Assembly (NCBI GenBank): GCA_031278095.1
Contig: JAITLC010000094.1
Coordinates: 1-50,698 of the forward strand
DNA from: Treponema sp.
GTDB lineage: Bacteria; Spirochaetota; Spirochaetia; Treponematales; Breznakiellaceae
DNA length: 50,698 nucleotides
Direction of reading: 5' to 3'
Positions within the stretch are counted from its first letter, which is position 1. Each line of letters starts with the position of its first letter. Below are positions 40,591 through 48,596 of the stretch, in pieces. Position numbers and translations under genes: made by a program. The notes under the pieces are model-generated. The model saw only the letters and a program-made list of their open reading frames with translations. It did not search any database and was not told the origin of the DNA.

Positions 40591-41760
40591 TCAGAACAAC
40601 TGCTCCGCCTTCAGTTTGCCGAGCAGCCTTTCCCGTCTTCTCTCAAGGCCGGGGAGCGGATCTTCCGCGCCTTCCGTCATCGCAAGAAGCGTTTCGGTAT
40701 ACTCAAGCGCCTTTACATAATCCCTGTTTTTCCACTCGGCATCCATTGCCAGATACAGTAACGCCTTCCCGGAACCCCTGCTTCCCGCCGCGTAAAGCAG
40801 TTTTTCCGCGGTTTCGTGCAATTCTTTATGAAAGCCGCTTTCGCGGCATACAAAAGGCCTGTGCACGCGTAAAAATTTCCTCCAGCGGAGGGCAAGGCCC
40901 TCAGGATCAAAACGGTAGCGTTCCATGCCGGAAAGGGGATCGGCCGCAATATCCGCAAGTGCGGCAAAAAGCCTGGCCAGACCCGCAATATCCTTTATGT
41001 TGTGATCGCAGATACCCATGAGCGCCTGAGTTTTACCGGTTTTAAGAAAATCAAACCATATACCGGGAGCCTCCGCACCGTTGATATCGCCGCTCCTGTC
41101 AAGGCCGAGGATCTCCGTCTCTATGACGGCCTGCGAACAGCCGGGCAGTATGTTTTTCCAAAGCCCCCGCGCCGGGTGGAGCAGATCCGCCTGGAAGATT
41201 TCCGGCGGCCGTATCCCGTTCATGAGACAGCGAGTCCTGAGGAGGGGCACATCGAAGACTTTGCCGTTATAGGTAACAATGGTGAGACTTGAGGCCTCCG
41301 GAACGAGTCTTTCGAGCACTCTTTCAAGAAAGGCGGCTTCCCCCGGATAATCCAGCAGAAGAAACTGATCTGCCTGTAGCTGTAATGAAGATGTAAACCT
41401 TCCCGCGGCCGCCAGAAACGCTACCGTTCCGGCCCCTCCCGAAAGGCCTGTAGTTTCAAGATCAAAAAAACAGAATTCATCCGACGCAGGAAGTCTTCCT
41501 GTTAACCTTTGATGACGGAAGAGATCCGGAATAAGGATGGGAAGGGCGGACGGAAAAACTTCCGGCAGGGTTTCTGCAATATCAACAGTAACGCTGCGTT
41601 TAAGAGTTTGAAAGTCCGCCTCCCGCCATTCGGGACCGAATTCCGCAGAGACCCCGGACTGCGGTTTTACGGACCGGGACGCGGGGGAAGAAAACCTTCC
41701 CTCCTCGGTCCCGCTTTGCCTGATCCGCCGGAGCCGCTGTTGAAGCAGTCCTTCCTTCAT
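40591..41760 (-). CDS. mrfB: DEDD exonuclease, MrfB/YprB type
   Basis: MrfB is the 3'-5' exonuclease partner of MrfA in a UvrABC-independent mitomycin repair route described in Bacillus subtilis. The 389-residue product has a basic N-terminal region (about 1-90), then an RNase-H-like exonuclease domain: FFDLETTGL (Asp, Glu), TYNGKVFDVPLL (Asp) and DHNIKDIAGL (His, Asp). A helical C-terminal region (about 300-389) has TPR-like elements, including GKALLYLAMDAEWKNRDYVKALEY. It overlaps mrfA by 4 nt. The symbol is by analogy to the Bacillus pair. Confidence 0.82.
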   Translation of the reverse strand: MKEGLLQQRLRRIRQSGTEEGRFSSPASRSVKPQSGVSAEFGPEWREADFQTLKRSVTVDIAETLPEVFPSALPILIPDLFRHQRLTGRLPASDEFCFFDLETTGLSGGAGTVAFLAAAGRFTSSLQLQADQFLLLDYPGEAAFLERVLERLVPEASSLTIVTYNGKVFDVPLLRTRCLMNGIRPPEIFQADLLHPARGLWKNILPGCSQAVIETEILGLDRSGDINGAEAPGIWFDFLKTGKTQALMGICDHNIKDIAGLARLFAALADIAADPLSGMERYRFDPEGLALRWRKFLRVHRPFVCRESGFHKELHETAEKLLYAAGSRGSGKALLYLAMDAEWKNRDYVKALEYTETLLAMTEGAEDPLPGLERRRERLLGKLKAEQLF

Positions 41761-44102
41761 TCCCGGCTTTCTCCGGCCAGGGCCTGCAGGAATACTGCCG
41801 CCGCCGCCTTGTTCCCGCCGGGTCCCACGCAGGAAGGGCAGCCGGTTTTACAGGGACAGCGGGAGAGAGCCTCCCGGGCGTAACGGAACAGGGACTCAAT
41901 CTTGCCGGAAAGCGCCTCCGAGAGGCCGGTGCCGCCGGGGTATTTGTCGTAGATGTAAAGCGCAGGGACTCCAAAATGGGGATCCCGCACCCGTTCCGCC
42001 AGACCAAGATCCCTTGAATCGCAGAGAAGGTACACAGGAGCGATATTTTTTATGAGGGTACCCGCTCCGGAAAGAGCGGCCCCGGCGGTATTTTCGTCCA
42101 TGGAGGCAAGGACGGCGCCCCCTCCGGTTTCGGGCCCGAAGCGGAGAATCAGCGAACGGGTCTGCATCTCCTCTTCCGGGAGATCTATGTCCCCGTAGCC
42201 TATATTCTCGTGTGTATGAAAGCGGATCTTCTTGAATTTTGCAGCCTGGGAACGGACAAGCACATCGCCCAGAGTACCGTTTGCGGAGACGTGCTCCGGA
42301 ACGGCGGAAGGAGATCCCTGCCGCGTTCCGAATTCGAATTGTTCGTCTTCCGACAGTACCTTGATGTCGGTTTTAACAAGACCGTCGGTAAAGTAGTTTA
42401 CATCCGCCTCGCGGACAATACATTTTCTGTTGGCAATGTCGAGACTCTCCACCAGGTACTGCCTGCCCCGGTGGATGTACACCGCATTGGGGAAGATAAG
42501 TTCCTTTGCACTGGGCCTGTCCATTTCACCGATGACAGCGTTTCTGCCTTTGGTGGCATCGACAATTACCACATTATCCGCGGTTGCGGAACGGAGGCTT
42601 ATGCCTTCCGCCGGGAAGGATCTGTCGGACCAGTACCAGCGATTGGCGGTATGCCGGACAATGCCCCCCTCCTCCAGAAACGAGAGAACTTCTGCGGCAC
42701 TTTCGCCAAAAGGCTCCGGCGTGCGGACATTTTCTTCCAAATTTCCGCCTTCATCATCAAAGGGCAGCTCAAAACAGGCGCATTTGACATGGTCGGTCAG
42801 AATATAGGGATTATCAGGATCTATGCGGCCTTCCTCGGCAGTCTTGCGGAAGAACCAGTCCGGGTCTTCCATGATAAACTGATCCAGGGGGGCGGAAGAG
42901 GCCACGAACACGGATACAGAGCTTCCTCCCCGGCGGCCTGCACGGCCGGACTGCTGCCAGAAACTGTTGAAGGAGCCGGGAAAACCGGCGACCACCGATG
43001 CATCCAGCCCGCCGATGTCGATACCCAATTCCAGGGCATTGGTGCTCACCACCCCCTGAATGCTGCCGTCCCGCAGTCCTTTTTCAATTTCCCGCCTTTC
43101 GTTGGGAAGAAGCCCTCCCCGGTAGGCCTCCACCCGGATTCTCCGGTTATCGGTATAGATGTTTTCCAGATCCTCGTTTATGTACGAAGCGGCAACTTCT
43201 GTACGTATCCTGGAATGGGCAAAGAGAATCGTCTTGATCCCCCCCTTGAGCAAGGCAAGCATCCATCTCCGGCTTTCGCTGACCACGGAACGGCGAATTC
43301 CCTGAACAGCGTCCACCAGCGGCGGATTGTAAAGCACCACCCGTTTTTCGCCGCGGGGAGCGCCGTTATTGTCAACCAGTTCCATCTCTTCTCCGGTGAG
43401 GGCTTCGGCAAGCTCCTTCGGATTGGCGATGGTGGCGGAACAGAGGATAAACTGCGGACGGGAACCATAGAAGGCGGCAATGCGTTTGAGCCGGCGGATC
43501 ACGTTGGCCACATGGCTTCCCAGGACTCCCCGGTACGCATGAGCCTCATCAATCACCACATACTTCAGACCGGAAAAAAATTTGATCCACTTGGGATGAT
43601 TGGGAAGAATCCCCGCATGGAGCATATCGGGATTGGAGATGATGATGCGGCCTGTGTCCCGTGCCGCAATACGCAGAGAATCCGGCGTATCGCCATCGTA
43701 GGTGGCCGCCTTGAGATTGAACCCTTCACCTACAATTTCGTTCAATTCGGACTGCTGATCCTGGGAGAGGGCCTTGGTGGGAAAAAGATAGAGACAGCGG
43801 GCCTTTTCATCCTCAAGGAGGGCCTGAAGGGAAGGCAGGTTGTAGCAGAGCGTCTTTCCCGAAGCGGTGGGAGTTACTACAACCACATGCTTCCCCGTAT
43901 ACGCCGCTTCCCACACCTCCGCCTGATGAGTGTAGATCTTCTCTATGCCCCGCTTCCGCAAACTTCCGGCAATACGCGAATCAAGCCCCGGCGGAAAAGC
44001 CGTATAATGGCCTTCCTGAGCCTGAATAAGACGGTTTTCCACAATATGAGGAGCAAATTCAGGACTTTCCAGTATGGCTTTGAGGGCGGCGCTACTGTCC
44101 AT
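41757..44102 (-). CDS. mrfA: DEXH helicase, MrfA/YprA type
   Basis: MrfA is a 3'-5' DNA helicase that acts with MrfB on crosslinks and bulky lesions. The 781-residue product has the superfamily 2 core: Walker A TPTASGKT, motif II IDEAHAYRG (DEAH), motif III SATIANP, and motif VI QQSGRAGRRG. The C-terminal DUF1998-type domain ends with CPCKTGCPSCVGPGG, four cysteines likely binding metal. Length is close to B. subtilis MrfA (about 750). It is the first gene of the pair. A long reading frame on the other strand (42210-44132) is an antisense shadow. Confidence 0.9.
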   Translation of the reverse strand: MDSSAALKAILESPEFAPHIVENRLIQAQEGHYTAFPPGLDSRIAGSLRKRGIEKIYTHQAEVWEAAYTGKHVVVVTPTASGKTLCYNLPSLQALLEDEKARCLYLFPTKALSQDQQSELNEIVGEGFNLKAATYDGDTPDSLRIAARDTGRIIISNPDMLHAGILPNHPKWIKFFSGLKYVVIDEAHAYRGVLGSHVANVIRRLKRIAAFYGSRPQFILCSATIANPKELAEALTGEEMELVDNNGAPRGEKRVVLYNPPLVDAVQGIRRSVVSESRRWMLALLKGGIKTILFAHSRIRTEVAASYINEDLENIYTDNRRIRVEAYRGGLLPNERREIEKGLRDGSIQGVVSTNALELGIDIGGLDASVVAGFPGSFNSFWQQSGRAGRRGGSSVSVFVASSAPLDQFIMEDPDWFFRKTAEEGRIDPDNPYILTDHVKCACFELPFDDEGGNLEENVRTPEPFGESAAEVLSFLEEGGIVRHTANRWYWSDRSFPAEGISLRSATADNVVIVDATKGRNAVIGEMDRPSAKELIFPNAVYIHRGRQYLVESLDIANRKCIVREADVNYFTDGLVKTDIKVLSEDEQFEFGTRQGSPSAVPEHVSANGTLGDVLVRSQAAKFKKIRFHTHENIGYGDIDLPEEEMQTRSLILRFGPETGGGAVLASMDENTAGAALSGAGTLIKNIAPVYLLCDSRDLGLAERVRDPHFGVPALYIYDKYPGGTGLSEALSGKIESLFRYAREALSRCPCKTGCPSCVGPGGNKAAAAVFLQALAGESRE

Positions 44103-44179
44103 GCACGAGCTGCCTCCTGGCAGTGTATATAACCAATTTCCTTAAGTTTGTGGTCCGAAGAGACACATTTGAAACACGG

Positions 44180-44207
44180 GGCTGTTCCAACGGATTTTGG
44201 AACAGCC
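44180..44207. repeat. Family A palindromic repeat upstream of mrfA
   Basis: GGCTGTTCCAA and TTGGAACAGCC, 11-bp arms. A TATAAT-rich stretch (44213-44223) follows directly. Confidence 0.75.
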
Positions 44208-44359
44208 TCCATTATAATATAATTTCAGCAAAATAACTATCGACAGAAAAGCCGCTTAGACTTATACTAAAGATGCTTACGTTCAAAAGCCGGACAGCTT
44301 CAAAAGATAGAGTTGGGGCTGTCTGAAAAGATGAGAAAACTTGTTTGGACAGCTTCTGT

Positions 44360-44439
44360 AATGCGGTATTTGCGCAGCGGAATGAGTAAATACATAGGGA
44401 AATGCCGGTTGGCGTCAATTGATCAGCGTTTCCCTAAGG
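44360..44439. repeat. Family B block, 80 bp, upstream of glgC
   Basis: It starts AATGCGGTAT and ends TTTCCCTAAGG, and aligns end to end with 50168-50247. The inner palindrome is GGGAAATGCCGG and GATCAGCGTTTCCC (44397-44434). Confidence 0.75.
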
Positions 44440-44515
44440 AAGCTGTTCCAAAAAACTGGAGTTTTGAAAAGGCCCCTGCTTACTAAAATTTGATGAAACC
44501 AGGAGGAGGCGCTCT

Positions 44516-45787
44516 ATGTCCGAAGTGTTATCCATTATTTTGGGCGGCGGAAAAGGCACCCGCTTATTCCCCCTGACCCAGGCGCGGGCCAAACCCGCAG
44601 TCCCTTTCGGCGGTAAATTCCGGTTGATAGATATTCCTCTTTCCAACTGTATTAACGCCAACCTCAAGCAGATCTACATCCTTACACAGTTCAATTCAGC
44701 TTCCCTTCATCTCCACATTACCCAGACCTATGTATTCGACTCCTTTACCGACGGCTTCGTAGAGGTGCTGGCCGCTGAACAGACCTTTGAACATTCGGGC
44801 TGGTATGAGGGAACCGCCGATGCGGTACGTAAAAATTTCATCCATTTCCGTACCCAGAACCCTTCATACTACCTTATCCTTTCGGGGGATCAGCTCTACC
44901 GGATGAATTTGAGAGATCTGATGCAGAAACACAAGGATTCAGGGGCTGCCATCACCATCGCGTGCACCACGGTGAACCGGGAAAATGCAGGCCAGTTGGG
45001 TATCCTCAAGGTGGATAAACACAACCGGATCACCGAATTTATGGAAAAACCGGGAGCCGTAAAAGACATTTCACATTATAAAATCCCCCAGGAATTGAAG
45101 GGAAAAAATACCGGGGAAGACGGCTACCTGGCCTCCATGGGGATCTATATTTTCAATGCCGCCAGCATGGAAGAATGCCTTGCCAACGAGCTTACCGATT
45201 TCGGTAAGGAGATCATCCCCCGGGCGATCAACAAACTCAAGGTAAACGCATATATATTTAAAGGTTACTGGGAAGACATCGGAACCATCAAAAATTTCTA
45301 TGAAGCGAATCTGGAGCTGACGAGCCTCCGTCCCGCCTTCGATGTCTACGACGAAAACGCCCCTATCTACACCCACATGCGTAACCTGCCTCCCTCAAAG
45401 ATGAACTTCTCCAACATGAACCAGTCCATCGCTGCGGAAGGCTGTATCATTACCAATGCCGCCATCACCAATTCCATTGTCGGGGTAAGAACGCTCATTG
45501 AATCGGGAGCCAGCCTCAACGGCGTAGTCTGCATGGGGGCGGACTTCTACGAATCGGAGACCCAGAAACAGAGGAATGCCGAAGGCATGCAGCCCAACGT
45601 AGGCATAGGCAGGGGCGCCATCGTAAAGGGAGCCATTGTTGACAAGAATGCCCGTATCGGCGAAGGCTGCCGTATCGGGGTGGACAACGTAAACCGGAAT
45701 GACGGCAACTACGAAAACTACTACATCGTTGACGGAATCATTGTCATTCCAAAGAACGCAGTGCTGTACCCCGGAACGGTGATATAG
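44516..45787 (+). CDS. glgC: Glucose-1-phosphate adenylyltransferase GlgC
   Basis: GlgC makes ADP-glucose from ATP and glucose-1-phosphate, the committed step of bacterial glycogen synthesis. The 423-residue product starts SEVLSIILGGGKGTRLFPLT, with the nucleotide loop, and has KPAVPFGGKFRLIDIPLSNC (sugar phosphate and activator region), YLILSGDQLYRM, and a left-handed beta-helix C-terminus after about residue 300 with repeated G-x-I-x-N elements. The ribosome binding site AGGAGG is about six bases before the ATG. It is a single-gene transcript by position. A 31-bp hairpin lies after the stop. Confidence 0.96.
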   Translation: MSEVLSIILGGGKGTRLFPLTQARAKPAVPFGGKFRLIDIPLSNCINANLKQIYILTQFNSASLHLHITQTYVFDSFTDGFVEVLAAEQTFEHSGWYEGTADAVRKNFIHFRTQNPSYYLILSGDQLYRMNLRDLMQKHKDSGAAITIACTTVNRENAGQLGILKVDKHNRITEFMEKPGAVKDISHYKIPQELKGKNTGEDGYLASMGIYIFNAASMEECLANELTDFGKEIIPRAINKLKVNAYIFKGYWEDIGTIKNFYEANLELTSLRPAFDVYDENAPIYTHMRNLPPSKMNFSNMNQSIAAEGCIITNAAITNSIVGVRTLIESGASLNGVVCMGADFYESETQKQRNAEGMQPNVGIGRGAIVKGAIVDKNARIGEGCRIGVDNVNRNDGNYENYYIVDGIIVIPKNAVLYPGTVI

Positions 45788-45794
45788 CCTCTAT

Positions 45795-45820
45795 AAAACA
45801 GGTATTTAAAACAGGTATTT
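45795..45820. repeat. 13-bp tandem duplication after glgC
   Basis: AAAACAGGTATTT occurs twice in direct contact. A recent slippage or insertion scar is likely; it begins 8 bp after the glgC stop. Confidence 0.7.
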
Positions 45821-45853
45821 TGCGCGCCGTTTTGGTACAAAAAGACGCGCAAA
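45819..45853. repeat. Hairpin with 8-bp arms after glgC
   Basis: TTTGCGCG and CGCGCAAA enclose a 19-base loop that contains GTTTTGG. Role unclear. Confidence 0.4.
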
Positions 45854-45861
45854 TGCAAGGT

Positions 45862-45892
45862 CTATCCATAAAGTAACCGACTTTATGGATAG
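45862..45892 (+). terminator. Strong hairpin downstream of glgC
   Basis: CTATCCATAAAGT and its exact inverse, 13-bp arms with a 5-base loop, 75 bp after the glgC stop. No T run follows, so it may be a processing or protection signal rather than an intrinsic terminator. Confidence 0.5.
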
Positions 45893-45937
45893 GCACTATT
45901 TATGAATGGGCCTTGGGCGGATGTTTCTCTATCCGGC

Positions 45938-46117
45938 CTACGATTGTCTTTTTTGTTTCCGCCGGCCATTTAAAAAAATGCGTATACACTCCTGGTCATC
46001 AAAATCGTCACCGTAATGAGGGCCTTCAGCAGGTTTCAGATGGTCAACAAAACCGCTTTTCCCGCTGCCGTCATCATACATTAGTTCCTTATGACCGACC
46101 GCCGCAATTACAGTCAT
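45938..46117 (-). CDS. Possible small protein or gene remnant
   Basis: A 59-residue frame starts at an ATG at 46117 and reads VIAAVGHKELMYDDGSGKSG, then continues acidic with GPHYGDDFDDQECIRIF before a basic tail. The composition looks protein-like but the ribosome binding site is weak and I recognise no family. It could be the C-terminal scrap of a gene disrupted by the repeats. Confidence 0.25.
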   Translation of the reverse strand: MTVIAAVGHKELMYDDGSGKSGFVDHLKPAEGPHYGDDFDDQECIRIFLNGRRKQKRQS

Positions 46118-46156
46118 ATAATACGGCCGCCCTGAGAATATTTCCGGTATGACTTG

Positions 46157-46293
46157 AGGCTGTTCCAAAAACTGCAGTTTTTGGAACAGCTTCCCTGGAT
46201 TTGAGGGAAAAACCGGGGCTTTTGACCGGTTTTCCAAGAGCCTGTTCCAAAACCGTGCGCATTAGCGCACAGTCAATTAGTTTTGAAACAGGC
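46157..46293. repeat. Composite palindromic element, copy 2
   Basis: Same order as copy 1: a 32-bp perfect palindrome (46159-46190), a GGAAAA-stem hairpin (46205-46235) with GACCGG in the loop arm, and a longer palindrome (46240-46293) with an inner stem GTGCGC and GCGCAC. The last piece is present in inverted orientation at 50283-50336 (48 of 54 bases match). It ends 27 bp before the promoter of the sugar operon. Confidence 0.8.
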
Positions 46294-46319
46294 CCGCTTA
46301 ACACAAATTTAAAAAAAAC

Positions 46320-46348
46320 TTGCGCATTTGATATGGGCATGATAAAAT
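46320..46348 (+). promoter_or_regulatory. Promoter of the sugar operon
   Basis: TTGCGC, 17 bases, TAAAAT. The -10 matches five of six bases and the -35 three of six. A weak -35 is common where an activator or regulator contributes. Confidence 0.5.
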
Positions 46349-46359
46349 CGTCTCAGTTA

Positions 46360-46373
46360 GTTAGACGTTTAAC
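46360..46373 (+). promoter_or_regulatory. LacI-type operator, upstream copy
   Basis: GTTAGACGTTTAAC, a 14-bp near-palindrome centred on CG, as typical of LacI/GalR regulators. It lies just downstream of the predicted start site, where a repressor would block transcription. The related copy at 47942 is perfect. Confidence 0.5.
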
Positions 46374-46392
46374 CATATTTTAAAGGAGGCCC

Positions 46393-46509
46393 ATGCAGTC
46401 AACGGGACTGTACAATTTTTATTATTCAAGGAGAGGATATGCTAAACAAAACCATTGTGTTGGGGGTAACGCCGGTCAAACGGGCGTTCCTGAGTCTGGA
46501 TGTCGCTAA
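46393..46509 (+). CDS. Possible leader peptide overlapping the isomerase start
   Basis: An ATG at 46393 has AAAGGAGG three bases upstream, and reads 38 codons, ending at 46509 inside the isomerase gene in another frame. If translated it would cover the isomerase start region and could control its initiation. The Shine-Dalgarno spacing is short, so this is tentative. Confidence 0.3.
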   Translation: MQSTGLYNFYYSRRGYAKQNHCVGGNAGQTGVPESGCR

Positions 46510-47941
46510 GGCTGAAAAAGAGAAAATCATGGAGGTAATTAGGGGTATATATCCCGGCGTAGTCAAAATCGTGGATATTGACGACGTGGTGCCTGACGGT
46601 ATTGTCTTCACCGCCGATGCCGCCGCCAAGTCTATTGATAAGCTCAAGGCCGCGGGGATCAATGCGCTCTTTATACCTTTCTGTGATTTTGGCGAGGAAG
46701 GTCCGGCAGCCATGATAGCCGAAGCCTTTAAGGGTCTGCCCATTCTGATTTGGGGTCCTCGGGACGAAAAACCTAACCGGGAAGATCGGGGCTACCGCGG
46801 ACGGGATACACAATGCGGTATCTTTGCCGCTACCAAGGTAATCGCCCGCAAGGGGGTTACGTACAGTTACATTTTCAACGTAGCTACAGAAAGCCCGGAA
46901 TTTAAAACCGGTTATACCAACTTCCTCAGAACCGCCGCTATAGTAAAAGACCTGAGGGGAGCCAGGATTGCCCAGATTGGCTCTCGTCCGGTGGGATTTG
47001 AAAGCGTCATTGCCAATGAAGGGGATCTGGTGAACAAGTTTGGGATCACTATCGTACCTATCTCCCCCAGTGCGGTAAGCGATATGGCGGATCGCTTGGT
47101 TGCTCCGTCCGACACCAACGCTCCTCCCAATCCTTTTGAACCACCCTTTGTCAAACAGATGGTTGAGGATGGACGAAAAGAGGTTGACCATTATTTTGGG
47201 GAAATGAAAAAGCGGTATGCTTCGATTGAATTTATACCTTTTGGGCCCCCGCCTCCGGGGGGTATTAATTCCGACGAGTCCCTGAAGCGGGTCTGTGCTT
47301 TAAAGGCGGCCTTAAAAATCCAACTTGAGATGAACAAGTGTTCCGCCGCCGCTTTTGAATGCTGGTCCGCCTTTTCCGCCTGGCGGGGCGCTACCCCGTG
47401 TATCTCCCTGGGCGATCTTTCCAGTGAAGGATATCCGCTTTCCTGCGAAACCGATGTGTATGGCGCCCTTTCCATGGTCATCCTGAGGGCTGTCAATCTG
47501 TATGAGGAAGCCGCGTTCCTTGCGGATCTCACCATACGCAATCCCCGGAATGACAATTCCGAGTTATTGTGGCACTGCGGGCCATTCCCCTACAGCCTGA
47601 AGCACCCCAAATCTTCCGCGGCGCTCAGGAACGCCCAGGGTCAGTTCTATCTCAAGGATGGGGATCTTACCCTCTGTAAGCTTGGCTATGATGAAAACAC
47701 CGGTAAGTACTGGCTTTTTGGAGGCGAAGGCAAGACCTGTTCCGGACCGGAGAGTTCCGGTACCTATGTATGGCTGGAAGTGGATAACTGGAAAAGATGG
47801 GAAGAAAAACTCGTCTTTGGCCCGTACATCCACCATATCGGCGGCGTATATGGGCATTACCTCGGCGCTCTCCGGGAAGCGGCCCGTTACATGGATATGG
47901 TATTCGACAATGCCCATGAGCAGGGAATTTATAGCCTGTAA
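46439..47941 (+). CDS. L-fucose/L-arabinose isomerase-like protein
   Basis: A sugar isomerase-like protein of 500 residues. The fold is inferred from the FucI/AraA-type organisation: N-terminal Rossmann-like part (about 1-160, with ALFIPFCDFGEEGPA), a central domain, and a C-terminal part with LSCETDVYGALSMVILRA, LLWHCGPFPYSL and a late His-rich region (FGPYIHHIGGVYGHYLGALR). The Glu-Asp of CETDV is the place where related enzymes bind metal. Which sugar it uses is not visible. Start ATG with AGGAGAGG upstream. It is the first gene of an operon with a cupin-like protein and a sugar symporter, so it probably acts inside the cell on an imported monosaccharide. Confidence 0.8.
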   Translation: MLNKTIVLGVTPVKRAFLSLDVAKAEKEKIMEVIRGIYPGVVKIVDIDDVVPDGIVFTADAAAKSIDKLKAAGINALFIPFCDFGEEGPAAMIAEAFKGLPILIWGPRDEKPNREDRGYRGRDTQCGIFAATKVIARKGVTYSYIFNVATESPEFKTGYTNFLRTAAIVKDLRGARIAQIGSRPVGFESVIANEGDLVNKFGITIVPISPSAVSDMADRLVAPSDTNAPPNPFEPPFVKQMVEDGRKEVDHYFGEMKKRYASIEFIPFGPPPPGGINSDESLKRVCALKAALKIQLEMNKCSAAAFECWSAFSAWRGATPCISLGDLSSEGYPLSCETDVYGALSMVILRAVNLYEEAAFLADLTIRNPRNDNSELLWHCGPFPYSLKHPKSSAALRNAQGQFYLKDGDLTLCKLGYDENTGKYWLFGGEGKTCSGPESSGTYVWLEVDNWKRWEEKLVFGPYIHHIGGVYGHYLGALREAARYMDMVFDNAHEQGIYSL

Positions 47942-47957
47942 GGTAAAACGTTTTACC
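47942..47957 (+). promoter_or_regulatory. LacI-type operator, perfect 16-bp palindrome
   Basis: GGTAAAACGTTTTACC lies directly after the isomerase stop and 31 bp before the next gene. Its CG centre and A/T arms are those of LacI/GalR operators. It may act with the upstream copy by looping. No LacI gene is in the window. Confidence 0.6.
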
Positions 47958-47988
47958 ATTAACACTTTTTTTAAGGAAGGAAAATCTT

Positions 47989-48504
47989 ATGGAAGTAATC
48001 AAAGCAAAACCTATCACAGCAGAAGGATTCGCAAAATACGGCGAATACTTGAACCTTTTGGACAATGACGCCGTTGCCGCTAAATCGGTCCTTCCCCCCT
48101 TCGGTTTTTTCCCTGACCTGATCAAACTGGATTTCGGCGGACAAACCCTCCCAACCATCTCGATTTGCCAGGTTAAAAAAACGGAAAAAAATATCGTGGC
48201 CTTCATGGAAGCCCACCGGTATACCTGCGAAGGACTCGTGGCGTTGGATGGGGATATCATCATCTTTGTAGGCCCTCCGCCTTTCGGCAACCCACCGCAG
48301 TTCACGGTAAAGGCCCTGGAAGCTTTCATCGTACCCAAGGGAGGATTCGTAAAGCTCAATCCCCTCATCGTACATGGCACTCAGTACTCGGTCAGTGCCG
48401 ACGAAGTACACGTTATCTGTATGCTTCCCGGCCGTACCTTCTCGAACGACATGCTCTTCGGCATGGTCGAAAAGGACGATGACAAGGCGGAAATAGTACT
48501 GTAA
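47989..48504 (+). CDS. Ureidoglycolate-lyase-fold (AllA-like) protein
   Basis: The 171-residue product matches the AllA cupin pattern: KPITAEGFAKYGEYL at the start, SICQVKKTEKNIVAFMEAHRYT, EGLVALDGDIIIFVGPP, LEAFIVPKGGFVKLNPLIVHG and a late DEVHVICMLPGRT. AllA releases urea from ureidoglycolate, but no other allantoin gene is near, and the neighbours are sugar genes. A role in the sugar route, for example on a sugar acid or a ring-opening step, is inference. The ribosome binding site AAGGAAGG precedes the ATG. It sits 47 bp after the isomerase stop, with the perfect operator in between. Confidence 0.75.
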   Translation: MEVIKAKPITAEGFAKYGEYLNLLDNDAVAAKSVLPPFGFFPDLIKLDFGGQTLPTISICQVKKTEKNIVAFMEAHRYTCEGLVALDGDIIIFVGPPPFGNPPQFTVKALEAFIVPKGGFVKLNPLIVHGTQYSVSADEVHVICMLPGRTFSNDMLFGMVEKDDDKAEIVL

Positions 48505-48552
48505 CTGTTTTACGGGACTATCTGGAAAACAACCGTGAATCGGTATCTAGCT

Positions 48553-48573
48553 GTTATGATCTAATTTCATAAC
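48553..48573 (+). promoter_or_regulatory. Inverted repeat before the symporter gene
   Basis: GTTATGA and TCATAAC, 7-bp arms, 7-base loop, between the AllA-like gene and the transporter gene. Possible regulator site or mRNA processing hairpin. Confidence 0.35.
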
Positions 48574-48596
48574 GGAAAAAAATTCTGGAGGTTTTT

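Larger units (their letters stand above)
44103..44515. other. 413-bp gap between mrfA and glgC, filled with repeats
   Basis: It contains a family A palindrome (44180-44207), a degenerate GGCTGTC and GACAGC inverted pair (about 44310-44355), an 80-bp family B block (44360-44439) and a decayed family A copy (44442-44474). No credible gene is seen. An AGGAGG ribosome binding site (44502-44508 region) precedes glgC. I found no promoter with good spacing. Confidence 0.6.
45788..46438. other. 651-bp gap between glgC and the sugar operon
   Basis: From left: a 13-bp tandem duplication (45795-45820), a hairpin (45819-45853), a 31-bp hairpin (45862-45892), a possible small minus-strand reading frame (45938-46117), the composite repeat (46157-46293), a promoter (46320-46348), a LacI-type operator (46360-46373) and the start of an overlapping leader reading frame (46393). 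Confidence 0.6.

Noticed and set aside
42210-44132. A 640-codon plus-strand reading frame opposite mrfA
   Set aside because: Antisense shadow. The minus strand holds all the helicase motifs and a coherent MrfA protein; the plus frame has no recognisable domain and odd composition.
45819-45892. Riboswitch downstream of glgC
   Set aside because: Two hairpins are present, but they follow the gene, lack known aptamer motifs and precede no operon start closely.
45913-46152. Plus-strand reading frame in the gap after glgC
   Set aside because: No ribosome binding site, strange composition and overlap with the somewhat more protein-like minus frame.
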